This document shows positions 42,506 through 53,954 of a stretch of 64,000 nt of DNA, in pieces; position 1 is the first letter of the stretch, and every line of letters begins with the position of its first letter. A program made the translations under genes and the position numbers. The stretch is taken from the NCBI GenBank assembly GCA_031002005.1, contig JARYHS010013630.1, forward strand, positions 30,157,504 through 30,221,503, given 5' to 3'. The stretch comes from Vandiemenella viatica (taxonomy: Eukaryota > Arthropoda > Insecta > Orthoptera > Morabidae). The notes below the pieces were generated by a model, which was given only the letters and a program-made list of their open reading frames with translations, was not told the origin of the DNA and searched no databases.

Positions 42506-43519
42506 GTATCCACCATACCTATTATTTCATTCAGTATAAACGTATGGCTCATTATATCTGATAACATTAATTGAATTAAAATGGTCTGCTTCAAGTTATA
42601 ATAAGAAACAGTGGGCAGCCAAAAACTGCAGCATTACCAGTAAGTCTATTTAATAACAGAGTAACTTTTACTGCGCTCTCAAAGATTTCGAACCATACCG
42701 TATACTGTACTTTAGTTTTACATGACATACATCATACAAGTTAACATTGAAAATTAATATGCTAGAAATTCACAAACGCGTGTGATCCAGAGCACTTTTG
42801 TGAGTCTAGTTTCAACGGAAGATTCCTCGACTAAAGATCGGACCACACTTGTCGATAATGGTCCGCACCGTCACCGCACCGCCAGACGGCCGTGTGACGG
42901 CTCGCCTACCTCGTGTCCATAATAGGCCGTAGTTCGTCCGTGTGACGGACGGGTAGCTACTTAGTTCTCAATCTTCTTCAACGTTTTCACTTGGTTGTTT
43001 CACGGAATTAATGTTAAAACATTTCCGTAAAATTGAGTGGGGATCGCAGCTAGAGTTACCACCTGTGCTTTATAATAAAGTACTGTACTTTATATTGAAT
43101 AGGCGTACTTTATAATCTACGTAAGTTATAAAGTACGTTAAAATACTTCTTTTTTACCTGACTCACGTTATAACCTCACTGGTTGATCTTTTATGTACAA
43201 AAATAGTATCCCAACGCATTCTTAACAAATCATCATCACACATGGAATGATAAATTCTAGGGTATCTCAACACAATCCCAATGAAATGTCAGGCGTCGCT
43301 CTTTTTACATTTGTGTTTCTTTTGTTTTAGGTTCCTACCCATTCACACAATTTTTTGTTAACAAAGAATGAGATGATTATATATCTTAAGTTAAATATAG
43401 ACCTAAATATTCTGTATAGTAATAATAATTATTTTATGTAATCTCAAAGTTCTACTCACAGAGTTTCTTAATGGCTACGCAATGCATCTCTATCGTTGTC
43501 ACCTAACCTGAAAAAAAAG

Positions 43520-43712
43520 ACCTACGGATTAACGTGAAATATGAACCACGGAGCATCCTAGCGTCTTCGCATTAACAAGTCAAAGCTTTGCCAGAGGTGA
43601 ATGTCAATTTCAAGGCCCGTAAAAATTATAGCTGAGACTGGGATTTGAACTAGAACCGTCAGTAGCCCAATCGTACCCCGTGACCATCTGAGTCACCAGA
43701 CAAATCTAGATG
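43520..43712 (-). mobile_element. tRNA-derived SINE, second family, minus orientation
   Basis: On the minus strand, from about 43700: TCTGGTGACTCAGATGGTCA (A-box-like), then AGTTCAAATCCCAGTCTCAG (B-box-like), then a body ending near 43520. It is the mirror partner of the copy at 43830-44010. Confidence 0.65.
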
Positions 43713-43829
43713 TAATGAAAATAAGTATTCAGACATAGTAAACTAAATGTTCTCTTTTGTTATACCATTTATTTTGTACAATTGTACCTTATATGTTTGG
43801 ATACATATTTTTCAGTACTTCAGCAGATT

Positions 43830-44010
43830 TTCCTGGAGAATTAGATAGTTATTGCTGCTATTCGGATATGGAAGGTCCACGGTTCAAATCCTAGTCTCGA
43901 TAGCAATTTTAAGAGGCCTTAAAATCGAAATTTACCTATGGAAAAGATTTGATTTGTTAATGCGAACAAGCTAGGACTCTCCCTACATTTTATGTATTTC
44001 TGATGAACCT
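43830..44010 (+). mobile_element. tRNA-derived SINE, second family, plus orientation
   Basis: GGTTCAAATCCTAGTCTCGA (43872-43891, B-box-like) is followed by GGCCTTAAAATCGAAATTTA and a GAACAAGCTAGGACTCTCC body. These align with the reverse complement of the copy at 43520-43712 (TTCAAATCCCAGTCTCAG, GGCCTTGAAATTGACATTCA). The two copies are head to head, about 120 bp apart. Confidence 0.65.
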
Positions 44011-44602
44011 GGAACTGAGGTTGAAGAAAAAATACACTTTTTTTAAGGTAATCAACAAAACAACACTTGATTGTAAGGGACCGGAAATTTCCGAATTCTC
44101 TCTACACGCTTCTCCATATTCACCAGCCCGACGCAGGTCCGCACCGTCAAAAAGTAAACCAAACTAATGACGCCGGGTGTCGGCCGAGTGCGGGATGACA
44201 CGCAGTGTCGTTTGAACTCAGTTCATTCGAGTTAGTGCCAACAATAAGAAAAGTGTCGGTGCGGTGACGATGCGGACCAGTGTCGGACCTAGGCGGCGGT
44301 CGAAGCAGCGGCCGCTCCAACTGTTCACACGACGCGACTTTTGGAGCGGCGACCGCATCCTCGACAGACACGTGGACCGTCGATTTGGCGCGTGTAACTC
44401 AACTCTTTGTAAAACAATTGATATTGAAATGATTGAAACAATTGATAGTGAAATGATTCTGTGGTTACTGTACCGAAGCTGGAATACGAGAAGAAAAATC
44501 AGCCGATATCAGTTTTTTATTCGCGGGGGATACACTCCGTAAATATGCCGCGAATATGGAATGGTAATTCGTATGGGTTTATAGGGGTTACGTTCCAATG
44601 CT

Positions 44603-44603
<1 letters not shown>

Positions 44604-44652
<49 letters not shown>
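44604..44652. repeat. Long A homopolymer before the assembly gap
   Basis: About 49 consecutive A, directly upstream of a possible minus-strand transposase tail. It may be a retroposon tail or a collapsed or expanded slippage tract, and could relate to the nearby assembly gap. Confidence 0.9.
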
Positions 44653-44655
<3 letters not shown>

Positions 44656-44680
44656 AATGAGAAATTTTAAACAACATGTT

Positions 44681-44858
44681 TTAATTATTACTGTCAGGAT
44701 TAGGCCATGTTTTAAAGAATTTAGTAATTTTTTCTTGTTTTGTCACTTGTAAAAGGTTTTTCAATTGGGATTGATATTCATCTATAGCAATGACATTTTG
44801 TCTTTTAAAAACAAGACTTCTTTCCAAAGAAAGATCAGTTTTCATGAAGAAACCACAA
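44681..44858 (-). pseudogene. Possible transposase C-terminus entering the gap
   Basis: The minus strand, emerging from the gap, reads CGFFMKTDLSLERSLVFKRQ and ends KQEKITKFFKTWPNPDSNN at 44681. The KITKFF ending resembles the QTKITDFF-like tails of pogo/Tigger transposases. Most of the gene would be in the gap, so the call is weak. Confidence 0.35.
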
Positions 44859-45858
44859 NNNNNNNNNNNNNNNNNNNNNNNNNNNNNNNNNNNNNNNNNN
44901 NNNNNNNNNNNNNNNNNNNNNNNNNNNNNNNNNNNNNNNNNNNNNNNNNNNNNNNNNNNNNNNNNNNNNNNNNNNNNNNNNNNNNNNNNNNNNNNNNNNN
45001 NNNNNNNNNNNNNNNNNNNNNNNNNNNNNNNNNNNNNNNNNNNNNNNNNNNNNNNNNNNNNNNNNNNNNNNNNNNNNNNNNNNNNNNNNNNNNNNNNNNN
45101 NNNNNNNNNNNNNNNNNNNNNNNNNNNNNNNNNNNNNNNNNNNNNNNNNNNNNNNNNNNNNNNNNNNNNNNNNNNNNNNNNNNNNNNNNNNNNNNNNNNN
45201 NNNNNNNNNNNNNNNNNNNNNNNNNNNNNNNNNNNNNNNNNNNNNNNNNNNNNNNNNNNNNNNNNNNNNNNNNNNNNNNNNNNNNNNNNNNNNNNNNNNN
45301 NNNNNNNNNNNNNNNNNNNNNNNNNNNNNNNNNNNNNNNNNNNNNNNNNNNNNNNNNNNNNNNNNNNNNNNNNNNNNNNNNNNNNNNNNNNNNNNNNNNN
45401 NNNNNNNNNNNNNNNNNNNNNNNNNNNNNNNNNNNNNNNNNNNNNNNNNNNNNNNNNNNNNNNNNNNNNNNNNNNNNNNNNNNNNNNNNNNNNNNNNNNN
45501 NNNNNNNNNNNNNNNNNNNNNNNNNNNNNNNNNNNNNNNNNNNNNNNNNNNNNNNNNNNNNNNNNNNNNNNNNNNNNNNNNNNNNNNNNNNNNNNNNNNN
45601 NNNNNNNNNNNNNNNNNNNNNNNNNNNNNNNNNNNNNNNNNNNNNNNNNNNNNNNNNNNNNNNNNNNNNNNNNNNNNNNNNNNNNNNNNNNNNNNNNNNN
45701 NNNNNNNNNNNNNNNNNNNNNNNNNNNNNNNNNNNNNNNNNNNNNNNNNNNNNNNNNNNNNNNNNNNNNNNNNNNNNNNNNNNNNNNNNNNNNNNNNNNN
45801 NNNNNNNNNNNNNNNNNNNNNNNNNNNNNNNNNNNNNNNNNNNNNNNNNNNNNNNNNN
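44859..45858. other. Assembly gap (1,000 N)
   Basis: Exactly 1,000 N, a default-size scaffold gap. All open frames crossing it are artefacts. It lies between a long A run and a satellite array, both hard to assemble. Confidence 1.
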
Positions 45859-47170
45859 TTGGCCTGGTTGTTGTGTTGAGCTCGCTGTAGGCATGGAAAT
45901 ATGTGTCTGTGTGCGTCTTTCTCTGTGTCTGTATGCGTAAGTATGGTGATACCTTCCTTAAACTCATTTATCTGGACGTATGAATTGCTGTTCGTCCCAT
46001 ATGTTTGTGCTTGTGTGGAGGCGTATGGATTTGTGGGTGAGACCTAGTATGAATATGGAGGTTATGATATCCGTCTGATAGACAAGTGTCTATTGTAACT
46101 CATGGTACCTGGGTCACATGTTACTAAATGACAGAAAGGGTTGCGGTGTGGGAGAGATGTGGCTGTGATTTCAAAATTCACACATCCTGTAACTCTTCAG
46201 TTTGGATCTAGCATGTTCAGTCTCTTTCCTCCAGTTATGTGTGGTGATGAATGGAACTGTGTGAATGCATTGACATGTGAGTGTGTATGTGTGTCTTTAT
46301 ATGATTTTTGGCCAGTCATGGGTGTTCTGTTTAACTTTTTCGTTGCCATGATTGGGCTAGTTGTTGAGTCGAGATCGCTATAGGCATGGAAATGTACGTG
46401 TGTATGCGTCTCTATCTCTGTGTGTTTTTTTGCGTAAATATGGAGATACCTTCCTTTATCTCGTTTGTCTGGATGTATGATGTGCTGTTCCTGCACTTAT
46501 GCTTGTGTGAGGTGACATATGGATTTGTGGGTGAGAACCTAGTATGAATATGGGAGTTATGATATCTGTCTGATGACCAAGTGTCTACTGCTACTCGTGG
46601 TACATGGGGGGCACATGTTACTGAATGGCAGAAAAAGCTTAGGTGTGGGATAGACGTGTTGGTGCTGATGTGAACAGTTTTGTACCTAGCACACATGATA
46701 CTGGATGGTAGTGAGGTCTGTAGTGTGAAATAAATGAGATGATGTTGATGTGAAGAGTATGGTGCCTGGAACATATGTTACTGATGATTTTTTGGTCAGT
46801 TATGAGCCATGGGGATTCTACCCCACTTTTTCGTCGCCATGATTGGGGCTGGATGTTGTGTCTAGCTCGCTGAAGGCATGGAAATGTGAGTGTTTGTGCG
46901 TCTCTCTCTGTGTCTGTATGTGTAAATATGGTAATACCTTCTATAAAAACGTCTGTCTGGACGAATGATTTTGCTGTCCCTCCAATAACTCGTCTGTCTG
47001 ATGATTTTTATAACGATAGTTCTGTCCAGTTAATCAGTTGTAACGACAATTCTGCCCCACTTCATCGTTTCCGTGATGCTTGCTGTTAGTTCTGTCGACC
47101 TCGCGGTATGCATGTACAAGTGTGTGCGCGTGTCATTCCTATGTGGATTTGAGTCTAAAATATATGGCTA
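45859..47170. repeat. Satellite with units of about 485 bp, three copies visible
   Basis: The landmark GCTCGCTGTAGGCATGGAAA recurs with small changes at about 45880, 46371 and 46869, spacing about 490 bp. Each unit also has TGTGTGCGTCTCTCTCTGTG, a GTTATGATATCYGTCTGATG block and a CATGTTACTGAATGACAG-like block. The array is cut on the left by the gap, so its true size is unknown. Open frames within it are shared by-products of the repeat. Confidence 0.85.
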
Positions 47171-48684
47171 TAGAATTATGCTCACCATCAACGTGTGCTT
47201 CTAACCATTGTTTCAGGGCTTAGGCAATCTCCCATTTCGATGTGCTCTTTACAGTTTACTACCGTTTGTGTTGGCATATGACTTGTGATTCTCACTACAC
47301 AAAAATCATTTAACAGAGAGGGGTGATGTACCAGAGAAGCGAAGGACTTGGGTACAAACCCACAGTCAGACCATTGCTTGTGTGGTGTAGTATGGAGTCC
47401 ACATTTTTTGTACATCTAATGCAAGGTGCAAAGGAGGGCAGCTAGATTTATCTGTGGAAAATATTCAGTAAGTGACATAATAAAGGAGCTGGAGCTGGTA
47501 TGTCATTGGAACATAGGAAGAGTGTTGCGGGGCTGTAGGTGGCGTATAATGCTGTTAGAATGGATATTGGTGGAATAATTCTGAGTGGTGTATGGAGCCT
47601 AAGTTGACCATGACCACAATCTCGCACTAGACTTTAGGTGATGAGGCCTGAGTGGATAAAATATCTAAACACCCACTTTGACCTAACAATTTACGACAGA
47701 TCAAGTGTGAGCACTATCTTAGGCGTAATAGAACCTATGGTGACGTTTTGGATACTTGTCGATGTGTGGGGATCTTCTATGAAAATGTGGGTTATGATGT
47801 CTGTTTGATGACCAAGAAACTATCAGTTAGCTAAGAGCATTATGGTAACTTTATCGTGGTTACTTGAACAAAGCATGCAATTACAAACAAATGTCAGACT
47901 TGGTCCTGAATCCGAAGGTTGGCGTTAGATGGGAACATTTTAAGCCGAATGGAGAACTCCCCTGGGTCCTGATTTATTGAAAAATAATTTCCTGGAAAAC
48001 TGCAGTAGAACCACCTTAAGTGAACATTTTGGTACCTGGTTACTGATTAGGAGAAGACTTTGCGAATTTTGAATTTTTGGTTTACTTTAACGCACGAACA
48101 GAAGGTAACCCTGTCTGTAACTGATCAGGGGTTTGAATGGGAATCATTGGCAAACAGAAGGAGGTTTGAAGAAGTGCTGTGGGTATGTTGGCGATGAGGC
48201 TAGGGGTGGATCTTGGTGAAAGAATTAGGAATAGAATATCAGTAGAAGCTGGCACTGGATTTCTTCTATAAGGGAGTATCTCCACCTTGGTCACAGGCGA
48301 TGGTCTCAGGCATGTTCAGTGCTTAGCACTGCCTTAGCGTGACTCGATTTTTATCACATAGGACTGGCGTACTTCGATTCGACAGGGGTGAAATTAGTAA
48401 GATTAACAGACGTATTTCGTTCCTGGAACATACGTGCTGTGCTGTAAAATACAGTTAAAGGTGGGTATATCTCTCTGTTTCTAGTCAATCACTGATGTGT
48501 CACAAGGGATTGATTGGAATTTTAGACAAAGTGCAGCTAAGGACACTCAATTTGTGATTGCTTACGAAAGCATAACAGAATTGATACATAGATTGGTCTG
48601 GATAGACAGATGATATACGTTTGAGTTTGATGGCAAAAATTATGAGTGTGATTAAATATTTTATACCAATGGCAGCAGAGATAA
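47171..48684. repeat. Decayed satellite-like sequence with a LINE fragment
   Basis: Blocks similar to the 485-bp unit persist, for example GTGGGTTATGATGTCTGTTT at about 47796 and TTGGTACCTGGTTACTGATT at about 48029, but spacing is irregular. Outside the LINE fragment at 47425-47580 there is no recognisable gene. Confidence 0.45.
47425..47580 (+). pseudogene. LINE reverse transcriptase C-terminal fragment
   Basis: Translation gives VQRRAARFICGKYSVSDIIK and then ELELVCHWNIGRVLRGCRWR. This matches the VQRRAARFVxGDYxxxSSVTxML-LxWxSLExRR motif after the RT of CR1/L2/Jockey-type LINEs. It is very short, with no tail or duplication seen. Confidence 0.65.
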
Positions 48685-48740
48685 TATTAGGGAAATAAGG
48701 TGTCGCACTGATGCTAATATGAATTCTTTCTTCCCTCGTT
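48685..48740. repeat. 55-bp direct repeat, first copy (second at 49128-49183)
   Basis: TATTAGGGAAATAAGGTGTC and ATGAATTCTTTCTTCCCTCG recur 443 bp downstream with few differences. A SINE (48883-49081) and part of the long-TIR repeat lie between the copies. Confidence 0.7.
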
Positions 48741-48882
48741 CCCATGGTTTTCCCTACCTTCGTCGGTGAATGTCTCTCGGTTTCAATGAAAGGATTTCAC
48801 CATTGATGGGTTTTTGACGCTACGAATTTTGAAAGGAATAGCGTATGTGTGGTATTGCTATACTTTATCACAATAATTTCAT

Positions 48883-49081
48883 TTTTTAAACTTTTTAACG
48901 TCTCTCTAACAACGTGGCCTTTTGAGATGGGGAAAGGATGGGGAGCAAGGAATGGGAAGGAATTCGGCCCTTTTGAAGGAAGCCTCCCGGCATTCACCTG
49001 GAGTGATTTGTGGAAATCATGGAAAACCCAAATCTGGATGCCCGGAACCGCCGTCCTCTCGAATGCGAGGCCAGAACGCTA
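48883..49081 (-). mobile_element. tRNA-derived SINE with 11-bp duplication, head partly deleted
   Basis: Same family as 2445-2695: shared GGAAAGGATGGGGAGCAAGG and ATGGAAAACCCAAATCTGGA. A deletion of about 14 bp removes most of the B box (GATGCCCGGAACCGCCG where the intact copy has the full GGATTCGAACC), and the 5' head stops at GAACGCT. The exact duplication AATAATTTCAT lies at 48872-48882 and 49082-49092. The T run on the left is the poly-A tail. Confidence 0.9.
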
Positions 49082-49104
49082 AATAATTTCATGAAAACAG
49101 GTAC

Positions 49105-50900
49105 ACATACTCTCTAGGCGTGGATATATTAGAGAAATAAGGTGTCATACTGATGCTTATATGAATTCTTTCTTCCCTCGTTGCATTCCAAGGTCAAATT
49201 GGAAACTTTGATTTTTTCTAGCCTTGGTGTGGGAAAGGCTTTGTTAACCATGTCACAAGTATTTTCATGTGGGGCTCTTGTCCAAAGACTGAGTCTGTAG
49301 GGTTGAGAAATAAGCTTGAAAAAATTACAGGCTGATTGGTTTGACATCAGTGGAGAGATTAACATGTAATCACTTCAGAAATGTCTGTAGGTAAAGAAAC
49401 TGGATTTCACATCTGCAACTTTGCGTTAGGCAATGATATTCATGTGAATCTAATTTAGTGGGCATTTTTCAGATAAAATGGGCAGGGAAGTTAATGCCAT
49501 AGCAATAGGATAGAAATACACAAAGTTCATCGAGGTTGCAGACACATCCATGAGGAAATAACTTCTTTGATTTTAAAACATTAGTTGGATTCTCGCTTTG
49601 TTTCATTGCATATAATTTAATAAATTAAAATAATGGCAGTGTGACAGAAATTCCCGAGTTATCATTAACGATTAATTATATTGGAATCCCACCGTACTGG
49701 CCCTTATTTCCTCTTGTTATTCGCACAGAGTTATTTTTTGTGCAAAGCACCCTCTGCCAATTTTGAATATCAGAACTGAATTGTATAGACGTGAATTTGA
49801 CCTATGCCAAGACATTCCATGGTTCATTATCACGTTTTAAACGTAAAAGTTACACTTTCACATGATCTATTTTTTTAATTAAATACAGAGACTCAAGCAG
49901 TTTTTCTGGTCACCCAGAATGAAAACAAAATTTTCGATTTTCGTTTTGAAAACACGAGTGATTGGGCTACCATAAATGTTTCCTAGATTTGTACTACGAA
50001 AACTGACATATAATAATTATTCTCATCTCGTAATAATTTCTTCTTGAACCGAAGTGAATGCTGAAATATTTCTATGTATCCTGCTGGGGCGGTTTCGCAG
50101 TGCAATGGGCATATGGCGCAACCTGAATTCCTTATCGATAGCAGGACACCTGAACAAATACACACGAAATTCGCTGCAAGCCTGAGACTCTGAACAAAAT
50201 TCTGCAATCACACGAACGCTGTGTTGGACGCCCTACTTTCTTTGTCCGCCAGCCAGACACCCAGCTATGCTTTCATAATGGCGAATGAATAATGTGCTTC
50301 CCTTGGAGCCATTTCGTAACCTGTCGGACTCCCGGTCAAACACGCGAGTGGCTTCGCAAACATCGAAATATTTCACGCATATTGCTACACCCGCTCCATC
50401 TAGCGACAAATGTCTTCTGCCGTGTGCTGACCTCTAGCGACAGTTATGCAAGTTATCGCACATGTCGCAACAGGGTCTCGGCGGCCGAGCAAGTACGTAC
50501 ATGTCAACACCTGTGCAAATACGCCTTAGGGTAGGGTTTTCCCCCGCAAGACAAGGATAGAAGATTTCGTGGCGAAGTGGAATATCTCTGGCCGGCGCAT
50601 GCGCAGATGAAGTTTCTCGTGGCATCGGCTGTTCGGTGGAGACACCTGGTGGCAGGATGTGTGTATATGCTACATTGCAACATTTGTGCAGCTGGAATAT
50701 CTACATCACATAGGACAAAATCGGAAATAATATCGCTGATATGAGAGTAGCATTGTTGGAGATAAGTGAAATAACAGCTAGAATAAAGACTAAATAACAG
50801 TTATATATGTTTAATTTGAAATATGCTGTAGTCATGCCGTCAATGTGGCAACACTGCACTAGATTAGAATTTCCCGCCATCCAACTGTGACGTCATGGAG
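49105..50900 (+). repeat. Third, divergent copy of the long terminal repeat
   Basis: The inner-end motif CATACTCTCTAGGCGTGGA occurs at 49107-49125, then after about 790 bp of other sequence the repeat resumes with TTTTCGTTTTGAAAACACG (about 49938), CTACCATAAATGTTTCCTAG, ACGAACGCTGTGTTGGACG (about 50212), CCAGCCAGACACCCAGCTAT, ATCTAGCGACA, GACAGTTATGCAAGTTA, GGCGCATGCGCAGATGAAG (about 50595) and perhaps GTGACGTCATGGA (about 50887). A segment of about 200 bp at 50008-50208 is absent from the other two copies. No second arm is found nearby, so this is a single, older terminal repeat. Confidence 0.7.
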
Positions 50901-52285
50901 GGGAGGGAGCGGAGGGAGGTCCCCCCCCCCACCACCTCGTGACTCATGGGTTTTCCCGGTTTCTATACAGAAAACAGGTACTCCTACTACTCACCTTTCA
51001 GTAATTTGAGTTAATTTAATGTAATACGATTTTCTAACTATATAATTATTTTTAAGTGTCGCACACGTTATCTGAACTACTCGGTTACAGCTTATTATTC
51101 ACGGTTTCATTATTCCCATTTTCTGTATTTGCAGGTAACGTAATTGTGACAATTTCCTAATTTGCTGCTGAAAATTTGATTATTCGTTGATATGAAATTT
51201 AATGTTATCGTAATTTTAACGATCGTATACCTATTTATTTAACAGCTATCAAATGGAAATTGTATATCCTTTGACTTATTGTTGTTTTGGCCGCTGCCTC
51301 AATGCGTTTCTTTGACGAAAGCCACCTGCTTACATGTGCCGCTCAGGCTTTCGATTAATCACTCTTCTCCTTAATATTTCGACTAAAGGTAAAGAAAGTT
51401 ATAATGAAATTTTCACGGGTGTATCGACGAATTGTGTTGTAGGAACACCATACTTCGACGGCTGCCTCCGCCGTCTTCCTCACGTGTGTAATTTCGTGTG
51501 TTTGCAATGAAATCCGAAGATACAACCTATGAGGACTTCATTGTAATCATTCGCCGAGAAAGTCTCCTTTCTTACTAAAAAATAATAATTTCCACTCTAA
51601 AAACGTCGTTACGCCACATACGTAAATCTGAAATACTTGACAGTTTATGTGTTGGTGAGTAGTTTTCTTTTAATAACATTGAATCAACTGTAATATCAAT
51701 CAAGGAATCAGGAGATATAATAATGAATCACGCAAAAAAGGCCAAGTCTCGTGCTTGTGCAGTGAAAAAAAGTTATGAGATCTTGTTCTGAGTCAAGTCT
51801 ACACTTTACAGAGTATATTCACTTCACTTTGTGAAATGGAATGCTTTTCTCGGTGTTATGGAACGTTTATTTAGAATTTAAAAAAAAAAAAAAAAAAACT
51901 CTGTTTACTTGGCCATTATACACACCATATTTTTAAACTTATATGATGTATTGTAAAGCAGATAATATGACCTAAGACTCAATAATTTCCATTTTTATTA
52001 TTTATTTAAAAATTGGTTTAGATTAAAAAACAAAAATGTAAAACCTTGAAATACACTTAAGACACGCTAAAAAGTTTTAATGTCATTTTACCGATCAAAA
52101 TATTGTTAACTGTTAATTTTTATCATTTAACATTAAAAATTATTTATTAATTTAATTATTATTTAATTTATTAACGTTTTAAGTAACTATCTTTTAAACA
52201 TATGCGTTAAAAAACTGTTTGTACCAATCCCGCACGGATCCCGCGGGATCCCGCGGGATTGAAAACACTGCGGTATTCCAATCCC
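50901..52285. other. No recognisable gene; contains an A run and a GC palindrome
   Basis: AT-rich. An A run of about 18 bases at 51881-51898 and a short palindromic block of repeated GGGATCCCGC at about 52236-52259. I see nothing codable. Confidence 0.5.
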
Positions 52286-52289
52286 TAAT

Positions 52290-53954
52290 CTGTTCAAAAC
52301 CATCTCAACCTATTCCATTCGCAACTTAAACATTGTTTGCAGTTAAAGTTTGAATTTGCACGGATTCTCCATCATTTCCGACAGTGATTACTGGACACAA
52401 TTTTTAACAGCATGATTTCAAAGTTCTTCAGGTCTTGCAATGCATTTTGCTATGTAAAAATTTTCTCAGCATTGCATCACATCCAAATCAGGATTGCATT
52501 CCATGGTGTCCAGTATTATTTTGAAGGTTTTCCTAACGTAATATAGATTAAAGGTCTGGATTATTCCTTGGTCCATAGGTTGAAGTAAAGCTGTCGTGTT
52601 AGGAGGCAAGAATATGTATGACCTTTATATTTGGATGCATAGTTTCAAGTTCACGAGGGTGCATTGTACAAAATTTTAAATGGCCTTAAAGTCTAAATTA
52701 TTTTTCTTTTAAATAAGTTTCAACTTCACGAATAAAACAATTCCGGAACCAGTCACAGAAAATAACACTTGTAACCCACGCTTTCTTATTTGCACGCCAT
52801 AACACCGGCAGTTTGTCCTTGTTTTGATTTTTCAGAGCGCAGGGATTTAAAGATCTGTTAATACTCGTAACACAATCACCTGATGCGTTAGAACACAGCA
52901 GCAGTGTAACTATCTTTTGCTGCCTTGAAACAAGAGGTGCACTTTTCACTTTTGGAAATAAAAGTTTTGTTTGGCATTCTTTTCCCAAGCAGTGCAGTTT
53001 CGTCTGCATTTATAAACACTTGTTCAGGTTTGTATACACCACCAGCAATTATATCTTTCCGCTGCGGCGGTGTGTGCAGATGCAGGCTTCTCCAACAATT
53101 TTGATGCTATACAATGATTGTCGCAACTTGAATTTAATGAACCAACCTTCCGATGCTTGAATTCCTCCACTTGTACGTTCATCATCAGGTTCTTTAAAAC
53201 GCGCGTAAAGACGCTTTGCCTTCTCGCTGATTATAGGATCACTTAAGAGCACTCTTTTCTGGTTACGGTCTTCAAACCATAATGACAACGCAGCTACCAC
53301 TTTTTCCATTTCTGGATCGCGAATAATTTTTGCCGAGGTTATAGCTATATAATTCCGTATTTTGTCTTCAGATTTCACTATGAAACGTACAGTTGAATCA
53401 TTAACATTAAAAGAACGTTATATGTATGCAACCGACTCGCCAAGGCGTAAAATGTCAAGGATCTCTATTTTTACTAGCGACAATGCACTTTTTTTTTTTT
53501 TTTTTTTTTTTTTTTGCACGAAGGAACTAATTTTTCTTTGCTTTTGCTGGACGTTATAAATTGCGAACAAAGCAAACGAGACACGTGTTATTCACTCAGA
53601 ATTATTGCAACGACTGATTAGTTGAAGTAATAATAGATTCAGAGGCGATCGTGGCGGAGTGGCCTTTATCAAAGATCATAGCAGAACTTGTAACACAGCG
53701 GCAGCGACGGCTTTTAATGAACTTTAGTTTTGGTGGCAATAAGATTTGCTTTTTTAGTCCTTTCGGTTAGGGATGCCAGCAATACTTAAAAGATGCCGAC
53801 ACGTTAATAAAGGATAGCGAATCCGCTGAATGTACGGAATGGATTCGCGGAATAATAAAAATTTCAAAAGGAGAATACAGAAAGTTGTAACAGTTATTTT
53901 ATTCTCGAATAATGAAACCGCGAATAACGAAACCTCGAATAAGAACTTTGACTG
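52290..53954 (-). mobile_element. Tigger/pogo-class transposon remnant
   Basis: The 5' end, on the minus strand, reads CAGTCAAAGTTCTTATTCG at 53954 downwards, abutting TA (53955-53956), followed by repeated TTATTCG(A/C)GG blocks as in pogo-type ends. The other end is not clear; transposase similarity fades near 52290. Confidence 0.7.
52300..53500 (-). pseudogene. Tigger (TIGD1-like) transposase, heavily mutated
   Basis: Minus strand from about 53470: ILRLGESVAYICRTFNVNDS (psq-type helix-turn-helix), then MEKVVAALSLWFEDRNQKRV and AKRLYARFKEPDDERTSGG (CENP-B-like domain, 53330-53150), ASEGWFIKFKLR, the DDE region with LHCLGKECQTKLLFPKVK and LPVLWRANKKAWVTSVIFCDWF (52830-52735), and the C-terminal FLPPNTTALLQPMDQGIIQT (about 52610-52550), across several frames. 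The second catalytic Asp, in LxDNAP, appears as Tyr (ILYNAP, about 52665). A T run of about 25 bases lies at 53489-53513. It is nonfunctional. Confidence 0.85.

Larger units (their letters stand above)
42859..44276. mobile_element. Element or repeat pair bounded by GC-rich inverted repeats
   Basis: The left sequence GGTCCGCACCGTCACCGCAC at about 42863 is mirrored by GTGCGGTGACGATGCGGACC at about 44258-44277, giving roughly 20-22 bp of inverted match. A further GGTCCGCACCGTC copy is at 44133. No target duplication is seen. The ends and the accessory sequence resemble Harbinger-style GC-rich TIRs, but no transposase is inside; two SINEs are. The block 44130-44280 also recurs, inverted, at about 55960-56110. 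Confidence 0.45.

Noticed and set aside
44681..45967. Long open frames on both strands across 44.7-45.97 kb
   Set aside because: They are almost entirely N translated as unknown residues across the assembly gap.
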